6,682 nt of DNA from an uncultured Christensenella sp. (GTDB lineage Bacteria; Bacillota; Clostridia; Christensenellales; UBA1242), in the NCBI GenBank assembly GCA_949293915.1, contig CASFFJ010000146.1:1-6682 (forward strand). The letters are read 5' to 3'. This document shows, in pieces, positions 1 through 6,682 of the stretch (its first letter is position 1; each line of letters starts with the position of its first letter). The position numbers and the translations under genes are program-made. The notes under the pieces are model-generated. The model did no database searches and was not told the DNA's origin. It saw only the letters and a list, made by a program, of their open reading frames with translations.

Positions 1-397
1 CAAGCTGAATCGTCTTTACTAATATAGGCAAATCACTATTTAGTTCAGTAATTGCAGTTGTGTTTGATTCTAAATTATTATTTAGTTGATATACTAAACT
101 CGTAGAAGCTACCTTATCACCACTATCTTCAATAGTGGTTGATATCATATTTTTTGAAACAAGTTCATTTATTACTTTATTTGCTATAGCATCTATCAAT
201 GCTTGTGTATTTGTTTCAGAATTTTCTTCTCCAGTTAAACCTTTTGTGTCAGTTATATCTAAACCACTAGCTTTAACAAGAGATGAGAGAGTACCATTTT
301 CATCTATTCCTATTGTTGTACCATCTGGTTTTGAAATTCCTAATGTATCAGTTTTTGCAATAGGTGGTCTTAAATTTCCTATTAATACTTTTGCCAT
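1..397 (-). CDS. Phage tail appendage protein, N-terminal part (3'-partial)
   Basis: The frame runs from ATG at 397 to the window edge without a stop: 132 codons are visible, and the C-terminus lies outside. The start is well supported by GGAGGG six bases upstream (409-404) and by a one-base overlap with the preceding stop (TAATG), so it is probably translationally coupled to the 413-residue gene. The protein starts MAKVLIGNLRPPIAKTDTLG and continues with SKPDGTTIGIDENGTLSS and KVASTSLVYQLNNNLESN. The KPDGTTI-x-[IV]-D-x-x-GT-[LI] pattern and the STSLVYQLN stretch are, from memory, usual near the N-termini of tail-fibre and baseplate proteins of Gram-positive phages, where they probably anchor the protein to the tail. 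No receptor-binding or enzymatic domain is visible in this fragment. Confidence 0.75.
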   Translation of the reverse strand, partial: MAKVLIGNLRPPIAKTDTLGISKPDGTTIGIDENGTLSSLVKASGLDITDTKGLTGEENSETNTQALIDAIANKVINELVSKNMISTTIEDSGDKVASTSLVYQLNNNLESNTTAITELNSDLPILVKTIQL

Positions 398-1638
398 TAC
401 ACTCCCTCCGTTTCTATATTTTCTATTTCTGTATCAGTAGTTTCGTCTGGCAGTTCATAATATAAATTCCATGTATCAGGATCAAAACTTATTGGTGGCG
501 TTTCATCACCTTCATTATAATAAGCTACTAAATCCCATCCTTCTAACGCTAATGTAAATAACCCACTTATATTAACAATTAAATTATTAGTTTCATCATC
601 TGTAGTTAAATAATATTTAGTTTCATCTAATGTTCCATTCTTTAACATTTGTTCATATTCAGAAGTAGTTACTTTAATAATTTCGTCTCCTGCTTCAATT
701 TTTATATCTTTAGTACCATCAAATTCTACTCCGTTTATTGTCCTTGACGTTTCTAACTTAACTGCACTATTAGCCGCTCCACCTGGTTCACTACTTCCAG
801 CATAATTATGTGTATGGTCTGAATTTGATTTATTATTTAATGCAGCTAAAATAACTTTATTCTGAACTGGATTAATAGAAGTGGAAGATAACTCATCATC
901 AACATCATTTATTTTATTTAAAGCTGATAAATTAGAATGTTGATGCCTTTTGTTATAAGCCTCATTCCAATTTCCACGATCAATTTCTGTTATATGTTTT
1001 ACTTTATCTGTAATATGTGTTACAGCAGAATTCCAATTAGTTATCAATGTTTGTGTAATTCCATCTAAAATATTTTTATTATTATGACTATGACTATTAT
1101 TTATTGTATTTTGATATATAGAATCACTAGGATTTACGGGAGTGTATCCTAATGCATTTGCCACATTTGATGATGTAATTTCACTTCTTATTGTAGAAGA
1201 TGATTTGTTTTCAACATTTCCTAATCCTATATTTGACTTAGTAATATTAACATTCCCAGTTCTAAAAGATGTTTCACTATCACCTTTTACTCCAGATACA
1301 TATGCACCAGATGGTGTATCTCCACCACTAGAAGTCCCACCAGAAACTAAAACAAATAATTCACTCCAATTATTTTGTGGAGCACATACATGTACTATTT
1401 GATTTGTTGTTAATACTACTTCACTTGTAACTGTGTGTTTTTGTCCTTTATATAAAATTTGATATTTATTATCATTTATATGTCCAATTACTTTTGCTTT
1501 AAATGTTTTATCAAAATTTGCTCTATTTATAAGTGTTTGTATATTTTCTCTTAAACTTGATACGATATTTTTTATTATCTCATCATAATTTTTTTTTACA
1601 GAATTGATTTCTATCACCTTCTTATAAATATGAGCCAT
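397..1638 (-). CDS. Tail fibre / baseplate-type appendage protein, 413 aa
   Basis: This is a distal tail protein, probably part of the fibre or baseplate that contacts the host. Residues 1-45 look helical. Residues 46-98 form a small beta domain (FKAKVIGHINDNKYQILYKGQKHTV...VCAPQNNWSELFVL) that resembles OB-like domains of baseplate proteins. A Gly/Ser linker (99-112) leads into fibre repeats: NITKSNIGLGNVENKS (131-146), NALGYTPVN (161-169), NPVQNKV (256-262), HTHNYAGSSEPGGAANSAVKLETSRTINGVEFDG in two parts (275-308). These resemble phage tail-fibre motifs I know from memory. Three H-x-H motifs (SHSH 182-185, HQH 232-234, HTH 275-277) recall metal-binding sites in trimeric fibres. The C-terminus (320-413) is acidic and of unknown role. 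The ATG at 1638 has only a poor ribosome binding site (GAAAAG, two bases away) and lies inside a long stem-loop. The stop overlaps the next start (TAATG). The exact position in the virion is uncertain. Confidence 0.8.
   Translation of the reverse strand: MAHIYKKVIEINSVKKNYDEIIKNIVSSLRENIQTLINRANFDKTFKAKVIGHINDNKYQILYKGQKHTVTSEVVLTTNQIVHVCAPQNNWSELFVLVSGGTSSGGDTPSGAYVSGVKGDSETSFRTGNVNITKSNIGLGNVENKSSSTIRSEITSSNVANALGYTPVNPSDSIYQNTINNSHSHNNKNILDGITQTLITNWNSAVTHITDKVKHITEIDRGNWNEAYNKRHQHSNLSALNKINDVDDELSSTSINPVQNKVILAALNNKSNSDHTHNYAGSSEPGGAANSAVKLETSRTINGVEFDGTKDIKIEAGDEIIKVTTSEYEQMLKNGTLDETKYYLTTDDETNNLIVNISGLFTLALEGWDLVAYYNEGDETPPISFDPDTWNLYYELPDETTDTEIENIETEGV
398..409 (-). promoter_or_regulatory. 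Strong Shine-Dalgarno for the last tail gene
   Basis: GGAGGG (409-404) lies within the final codons of the 413-residue gene, six bases before the ATG at 397. It is the best ribosome binding site in the window, and with the TAATG stop-start overlap it fixes this start. It also supports a host with the canonical anti-Shine-Dalgarno sequence. Confidence 0.8.
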
Positions 1639-1677
1639 TACTTTTCAATAATTAAATAGAAGAGTAATGACTCATAT
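1628..1677 (-). promoter_or_regulatory. Stem-loop covering the start codon of the 413-aa gene
   Basis: Arms 1677-1659 and 1646-1628 can pair over 19 positions, with one U-G wobble and one C-A mismatch around a 12-nt A/U loop. The 3' arm contains both the weak ribosome binding site (GAAAAG) and the ATG at 1638, so the folded mRNA would hide the start. No U-run follows on either strand, so it is not a standard intrinsic terminator. It fills most of the 56-nt gap after the tape-measure stop. Possible roles are tuning translation of the fibre gene, RNase processing between cistrons, or stabilising the upstream transcript. Confidence 0.65.
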
Positions 1678-1694
1678 GATTTATTATGTAAAAA

Positions 1695-2943
1695 TTATCT
1701 TATATTTTTACCTATCTCTTGTTTAAACAAAACTCCAATTCTTGATCCCATAGCTTCAGCAAATTCATCCGCATTACTTACATTTGGCAAATTAATATCT
1801 CCCATAGTAACTGTTATATTATTAGAAGAAATTGGTTGTTTTAACTCCGGTATGTTTGTTAAATTAAGTTTTGGAATGGCAGCATTGTAAGCAGTTTCAA
1901 AATTAGATAACAATTTATTTTGTTGATCTGGATTAAAAACAGCCTCACCTTTATGAATAATTGCTCTTACTTCATCTTCATTTAATTCTCTTAATCCTAA
2001 TAGTTTCAATTTTGCTTCACGATCTGAGTCACTATTAGAACCAACTAGACCTTTTTCAATACCTTTTGCATAAGATAATCCTATACCTGGCCCATGTTCT
2101 GCATCTGAGTCATCCCAATGTGGTGAATCATCATCGTCATCATCAGATTCTTCAGCTTCTTCACGAATAGTAGTTAATTCATCCAAAGTATCTTCCAAAT
2201 TGTCTTTTACTTCACTAAGGATATCTTTAATGCTTGATACATTATCAGTAAGTTGCTCCCATGATGTTGTATATTCCGTAATTAACCCAGAATTTTCATT
2301 ATATGTTTCAAATGATTTTAATAATTCATCTGCTGTTTGTTTTAATGAATTTTGAACAGAATCTAATATACTTTGAGCATTATCAGCAGTGTCTTGTGAA
2401 ATTCCAACATAATCTAAAACATTTTCAAAACTATCTAATGCAGTTAATCTATTATTTATTTGTGATAAAAGATTATTCATTCCATTAGCAGCTTCTTGAT
2501 ATGTTATAGTTCCATTTTTATATGATTCAATATAATTATTTAATAAGTCATAAATATCTTGTGTATTTTGAATTTGTTCATTATAACTTATCTGTGTATC
2601 ATTCATATATTGATACATATTTTTAAACATTGTATAGATTTCTTGATCATTACCTGATAATACTTTATCTTCCCAACCTTCACCAAGATAATCATTTGCT
2701 ATATTAGCATTATTAGCTTGTTCTATGTTGGTTTTGATTTCAGACCATTTATCTGCAATATCTTCAAGTTTTTCAATTTGATTATCATATGATTCATTAA
2801 TATTATCTAATTCTTCTTCTAATGCATCAATTGCCTCTTGAAGTTTATATTTAGTAATATCATATTCAGCATCTTGTACAGCTTCTTGAGCGTCACGAAT
2901 GGCATCTTGATCTGACTCGTATTGAATTTCGCCATCTCGAATT
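1695..2943 (-). CDS. Tape-measure-like tail protein, exon 2 (C-terminal)
   Basis: This is the C-terminal exon of the same protein. It joins exon 1 inside a Val codon (GT + A) and reads IRDGEIQYESDQDAIRDAQEAV onward without a stop to TAA at 1695, adding 415 residues. It starts with a second coiled coil (AIDALEEELDNINESYDNQIEKLEDI), then a helical region, then an acidic run (EEAEESDDDDDDS, visible residues near 1390) that looks like a flexible linker. The C-terminal module contains GIGLSYAKGIEKGLVGS and ELNEDEVRAIIHKGEAVFNPDQQNKLL (around 1417-1470). From memory, the pattern DEV-x-A-[IV]-[IL]-HKGEAV-x-[TN]-P-[ED]-Q is typical of C-termini of phage tape-measure proteins of Gram-positive hosts; this is family knowledge, not a search result. 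An internal ATG at 2630 opens a 311-codon frame, but it has no ribosome binding site and the frame extends upstream to the splice site, so it is not a separate gene. The stop is 56 nt before the next start. Confidence 0.85.
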
Positions 2944-2950
2944 CAAAATC
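2939..2950 (-). other. Intron 3' splice site with terminal G and P10 partner
   Basis: The intron ends GAUUUUG, with G at 2944 as the terminal guanosine. Exon 2 opens with AAUUC (2943-2939), complementary to GAAUU in the guide. Using this junction removes the in-frame TGA that precedes ATT CGA GAT and yields ...TNRV-IRDGE.... Moving the junction by one or two bases would break the frame, and by three would lose the G. Confidence 0.85.
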
Positions 2951-3305
2951 TGTTACTTTCCCTACATTTTAGGTACTGACCATATTTTTATTTTAATTAC
3001 TTTAATTTATGGCGATATGTCATTTCTGGCATATTCTCACATTTCATTAGTTTAAAGGTTATAATGTGAGTTCGGACTGTAACTTCACCCTTTTATTTGT
3101 AAAGTAGGGGAGTAGCGAAGGTCTGTATGTTACCATATAAACCATTTCAGTCTCTACGGATATATAATTTAGATTATTAATTTAATTATTTAATTTTATT
3201 ATAATTAATCTAAATTATATCTTTCCTCGGTCTTATCATCCTCATGACTTTAACCGATATAGCTACTTTCATATACTATATTACTATAGTAGTGGGCAAT
3301 TCTTT
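2944..3305 (-). ncRNA. Group I self-splicing intron, ORF-less, IA-like
   Basis: This 362-nt element interrupts the tape-measure gene and should fold as a group I ribozyme that excises itself from the mRNA. Helices found by eye (minus strand, given as + coordinates): P1 3309-3304 with 3299-3294; P2 3291-3285/3280-3274, GUAA loop; P3 AGUAGC 3267-3262 with GCUACU 3116-3111; P4 UCGGU 3257-3253 with ACCGA 3231-3227; P5 GUCAU 3248-3244 with AUGAU 3239-3235; P6/P6a 3221-3206 with 3176-3159; P7 GACUG 3152-3148 with CAGUC 3079-3075; an extra hairpin 3143-3120 between P7 and P3; P8 in 3110-3087, probably CCCU/AGGG; P9 3070-3063/3043-3036; P9.1 3034-3015, GAAA loop. J8/7 plus P7 reads AAGUUACAGUCC, close to the AAGAUAUAGUCC I recall for phage introns. 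The order P7-extra hairpin-P3-P8-P7 fits subgroup IA. There is no endonuclease ORF. The structure is read by eye, not computed, but many independent pairings agree with the coding frame. Confidence 0.92.
3159..3221 (-). repeat. Long AU-rich inverted repeat, intron P6/P6a stem
   Basis: Arms 3221-3206 and 3176-3159 are complementary over 16 bp, apart from a two-base UA bulge, and they enclose a 29-nt loop made only of A and U. The repeat sits directly between P4/P5 and P7, the place of P6/P6a in group I introns. Peripheral loops such as this one are common insertion points for homing endonuclease genes in related introns, but this one holds no ORF. Confidence 0.8.
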
Positions 3306-3309
3306 ACCC
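3294..3309 (-). other. Intron P1 helix, 5' splice site and internal guide
   Basis: The last exon bases GGGU (3309-3306) pair with GCCC (3297-3294) in the intron. This gives the U-G wobble that marks group I 5' splice sites, and cleavage falls between 3306 and 3305. Two further A-U pairs (3305-3304 with 3299-3298) extend P1 around an AGAA loop. The guide also contains GAAUU (3302-3298), which pairs with AAUUC at the start of exon 2 (2943-2939) as P10. Helix and splice boundaries agree with the frame restored in the protein. Confidence 0.88.
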
Positions 3310-6300
3310 TATTCGTCTTTTGATTTCTTAACTGCTCTAAATCATATTGCGCTTGTTCAAGTGCTAATTGTAATTGTTTCTTTTCGTTCTGTTCATCTAA
3401 TAAATCAAGTTGATCTTGTAATGCTTCAATTCTATCTTCATATGCTTCATTTACAGCGTCTTTTTCTTCATTAATAGCATCAATCTCTTCATTTATTAAA
3501 TCAGTGACAGCAGTAATTACCGTATCATATTCTGATATAACATTAGAAATAGAATCAGAAACTTGTTGTAAATTATTTAAATAATCACTTAGATTATCTA
3601 ATGGAAGTTGCAATAATGCTTCATTCCAAGCATACATATTTTCAACTATAGAATTTATTTCAGAACTGATATCAGTTAGCTTATCATATAAATCATTCCA
3701 TTGATCGCTACCTTTTTCATATTCATCCATAATTTCCATAACTAAATCTGCTTGTTCTTTATATTGATCAATAATATCCATTCCATTATTAATTAATGTT
3801 TGATAATATGTTTGATCAAGTTTCTTTCCTGAAGCTTCAATTACTGAACCCCAGCTTTCAATCTCTGAAGTAATGCTTTGATACATATTTAATAATATAT
3901 CCGCATTATTTATAGGCAATTGAATTAACTCATTATTGTACGCTTCTTGAGCTTCTTTTAATCCCCAAATATTACTCTCTATTGAAGAAATTTCATTACT
4001 TAATTCATAATATGTTTCACTATTTTCTTCAATATTAAAATCTGGATCATTTAATAATTCTTTTAATTCTTCTTTTCTAGTCTTTAAACTTTCTTCAGCT
4101 AAATCAATTTGTCCTTCAGTATTGTTCATTAAATCAACATACATACCAGAACTAATTAATTGTCCAGATTCTTTTAAATAACTAATTTCTGCTTCAATTA
4201 TAGAATTAGAATTTTCAAGTGCCTCATTTCTTGCATTTATATAATCAATTTCTGTATCATATTTTGCAATAATATCATCTATTCCTTGATTTCTTAAATC
4301 ATTAACTTCTTTTTCTTTATCTTTCCATGAATCATGTAAGTCAATAACCTTATTAATTTCATCTGCTTCTTCTTTTGGATACTCACTAACATTAAGTTCT
4401 TCAATTGGAACATTTGATTCAATCTTATTTCTTATATCTTCAGGAATGTTTGCAACTGCTTCAAGATATTGATTTTTATATTTTTCAGCAGCCTTTTCAT
4501 TTTCTTTTAAAAGAATTCTATCTGCTTCAACAACTTGTGTTAAATAAGATTGTCTTCCACCATATCCAGTCCCATTGAATATCATGTTTTGTAATTCTGA
4601 AACTGATACTCCGGCACGTTGAGCAATATCATTTAATTCTTGTAATTCTTCTGATCCTGGAAGAATAGCAGTGCTTAATAATTCTTTTGCTCTATTTAAA
4701 TCATCTTCTGAAATACCTAAATAACTAAGAAATGATGAATTTGCCTTTTCACTTAACTGATCTCTTTTTTCTTGAAGTGCTGTAAGATAACGCTCAATCC
4801 AATCAATTTCTTCTTGAGCCGCTTCTTTTCCTGAGCTATTAGCAGCGTCCCTTGAACTAACACCACCATCATAATTAGCTGATAATTCTCCAAATTTGGC
4901 AGCAATTTGTCTTTCATATTCATCTCTCAAGTTTTGATAATATTTTTCTTGAGCATTAGTATAAATACTATCATCACCTGTGTTTATAGATCTGATAGCT
5001 GCTTGACTTAATTCAGCATTTGCATTAGCCATAAAAGCTGAATCTGCAACAATACCAAAACTTAATGCTAATTTTTCAAGTTCTTGTATTTTTTGGCTAG
5101 TATCTAAGTTGGAATTATTGAAAATCATAAGATTTCCAAGCATATTATATAAAGCAACAGATGTTAAATTAGTAGCACCTTCTAGTTCTAACAAACTACC
5201 AACTTGCGTAGAAATAGAGCTAATATATTCCTGTGAACTTAATTTTGTTTCATCTAACGCTAATTTTTCTTTGATTTGGTTGGCTTCAAGATTAGCTGTA
5301 ACAATTGCATTTGCATTTGCAACACCATTCTGTCTTAAATATTCTTCAGTTAAACTAGCATTTTCTTCAGTAAGATTATGAGTTAAATCCATTTGTTCAA
5401 CTAAAGCGGTAGCCATATCATCAAAAACTTTCTGTACTTCTTCAACATTCCCTTTTGCTTTTTGTAGTCTTTCCAGATATTCATCAAGATTTTCCACTCC
5501 AGTAAGAGCATCATTAATTTCTTTATAATCTTCAAAATTTATATTTGTATTAGGATCGTTATCTACAAGTTTTGAATATGAAGCATCTAATTGATTAAAT
5601 TTAGATGACATTGTATCAAGATCTTTTATTGAAGCTCCAAATGAAAATTGTTCACTTTCCTCTAATTCATTTTTTGTTTCGTTAACAAGTTTATCATATT
5701 CTTCAACTGCAAAATTTAAATCTTGTTGGGAATTTATTGCTTTTTCTAAAGCTTTATTCCACAATAAAATTTCTTTTTCAGAATTAATAGATTTATTTGA
5801 TTTGATTTTATCAATTTCATAATTAAAATCAGTTGTAGATTTATTATTTTTAGATCTTCTTCTTTCTATATTAGAAAAATTTTCAATTGCTTGTGCTTGT
5901 ACTTTATCCGATTCTTTTTGTAACTCTTCGCTTATAAAAGATTCATCGAAATCAAACATTGCTTTTATAACAACAGGATCTTTATTCAAAATACTAGCAA
6001 TTATTTGAATTAAATTATCAACATATTTTTGTGCTTCTTCAACTGTCATATTTGAAGTATCTAAATCAAATTCAATTAAATCAGTATACGCATTAATTAT
6101 TTTTGCACGTTCTTCTGAACTTGGAAGAGACAATATTGGTTGTATTAAATTAGAATCAACCCATTTTATCGGATCAACCTTGAAATCTTTATCACTAAGT
6201 AAATCGGATGACAAATTTGATACCATATTTCTTATAGAATTTTTCAATATTGAATCATCTATGTTTTCAAATGAATAATATGATTCTAATCCTTGTAACA

Positions 6301-6682
6301 ATGAATTTTTAACATTATTAAAATCCGCTGTAACTTGCGAATCTTCTGAATTAAATTCTATTAACGCATCATTATAATTATTTTGAACTTCTGAGAATAA
6401 TTCATAAAAATCTTCTTTTGATAAATTTTCTTCTATAATTGCAGATAATTCATCTCTTTGCTTTTTTGTCAAACCTTCAATTGACTTTAATCTTTTACCG
6501 TATGTAATAAATCCATCTTCATCTGTTCCTAAAATTACTTCATTTTCTATTGGATTTGCTAAATTAATTAAAGCTTTTTGTTCTGCTTTACTTAAATTAG
6601 AATAAAAATCCATATAACTTTTTTCTAAAATTCTTAATAATTCTCTATCTTGTGTGTTTATATCTTCAGATAAAAATGTTAG
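3306..6682 (-). CDS. Tape-measure-like tail protein, exon 1 (5'-partial)
   Basis: This is the N-terminal exon of a very long phage tail protein, most likely the tape measure that fills the tail tube and sets its length. The frame is open right to the window edge (LTFLSEDINTQ...), so the Met at 6613 is internal and the true start lies outside. Exon 1 gives 1125 codons plus two bases. The protein is highly charged, rich in E, N, Q, S and I, and mostly helical with long heptad-like stretches. No clear membrane segment is visible in this part. Visible residues 837-1053 hold two diverged copies of a ~100-residue module, each ending in a QLP-[IL]-[ND]-N motif. Residues about 1060-1120 form a strong coiled coil. 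The exon ends in NQKTNR plus GT of a Val codon; unspliced reading would add only KNCPLL before TAG and then TAA. The tape-measure call rests on size, composition, the C-terminal motifs in exon 2 and the tail genes that follow. A large baseplate or other virion protein is the alternative. Confidence 0.8.
3525..4175 (-). repeat. Two diverged ~100-residue modules in the tape-measure protein
   Basis: Two adjacent stretches of the protein are similar. Copy A (about 4172-3835) runs from SGQLISSGMYVDLMNN to NNELIQLPINNADILLNMYQS. Copy B (about 3834-3525) runs from SGKKLDQTYYQTLINN to WNEALLQLPLDNLSDYLNNLQQ. Shared landmarks are the SG-x(6-8)-Y start, an L-[SD]-x-[EI]-[IS]-S-x-I helix and the final QLP-[IL]-[ND]-N. 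Similarity is at the protein level only and the boundaries are approximate. Repeated helical modules of this kind fit a protein whose length scales with the tail. Confidence 0.6.

Noticed and set aside
135..440. Plus-strand ORFs (135-440, 1142-1402, 2303-2488, 3244-3474, 5109-5381)
   Set aside because: They are short, lie opposite well supported minus-strand genes or the intron, lack ribosome binding sites and resemble no family.
1628..1677. Intrinsic terminator after the tape-measure gene
   Set aside because: The stem is strong but is not followed by a U-run on either strand, and it overlaps the start of the next gene.
1639..1694. Promoter in the gap before the 413-residue gene
   Set aside because: AT-rich hexamer-like words are abundant everywhere here, and no -35/-10 pair with proper spacing stands out.
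1695..2630. Separate 311-residue gene starting at the Met at 2630
   Set aside because: The same frame continues upstream without a stop to 2943, there is no ribosome binding site before 2630, and the frame joins exon 1 precisely when the intron is removed.
2944..3305. Intein, frameshift or sequencing error as the cause of the broken gene
   Set aside because: The segment has stops in the reading frame and codes for no intein motifs. A frameshift cannot explain 362 nt of non-coding, highly structured sequence whose removal restores the frame exactly.
2944..3305. Group II intron
   Set aside because: There is no GUGYG-type 5' end and no domain V hairpin with AGC triad or AY end. The element ends in G, and P3/P4/P7 pairings of group I are present.
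3200..3305. Stop-codon recoding (TAG as an amino acid) allowing read-through into the intron
   Set aside because: The TAG is followed directly by TAA in frame, genes in the window end in TAA, and the intron frame encodes nothing recognisable.

Overview
This window is a stretch of tail-module DNA from a very AT-rich tailed phage or prophage, with every gene on the minus strand. The only strong ribosome binding site is a classic GGAGGG, and the tail proteins resemble those of phages of low-GC Gram-positives (Clostridia or Bacilli of gut type). That host assignment is an inference. Reading in the direction of transcription (high to low coordinates), the order is: a large tape-measure-like protein cut by the window edge at its N-terminus (6682 to 1695), then a 413-residue fibre/baseplate-type tail protein (1638 to 397), then the start of another appendage protein that runs off the low edge (397 to 1).

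The main observation is that the tape-measure gene is split by a 362-nt stretch without an ORF (3305 to 2944) that I read as a self-splicing group I intron. Pairing partners for P1, P2, P3, P4, P5, P6, P7, P8, P9, P9.1 and P10 can be found by eye in the order expected for a group I ribozyme, with one extra hairpin between P7 and P3 as in subgroup IA. The 5' splice site follows a U that pairs with G (GGGU with GCCC in the guide), and the 3' splice site follows a terminal G. Joining 3306 to 2943 restores one reading frame: 3377 + 1249 nt = 1542 codons including the stop, 1541 residues visible here. Without splicing, translation adds KNCPLL and stops inside the intron.

Automatic annotation would probably give two genes here, one of about 1100 residues and one of about 310-420 residues. 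They are two exons of one protein. The intron sits in a short conserved break between two coiled-coil stretches near the C-terminal third of the protein, at a motif (NQKTNRV/IRDGE) that I recall as recurrent in such tail proteins.

The two downstream genes form a tight unit: the 413-residue gene ends in TAATG, sharing one base with the next start. The 413-residue gene itself begins inside a near-perfect 19-bp stem-loop (1628-1677) that would bury its weak ribosome binding site and start codon, which suggests control of translation. The tape measure would set tail length, and the two following proteins would belong to the distal tail (adsorption apparatus).
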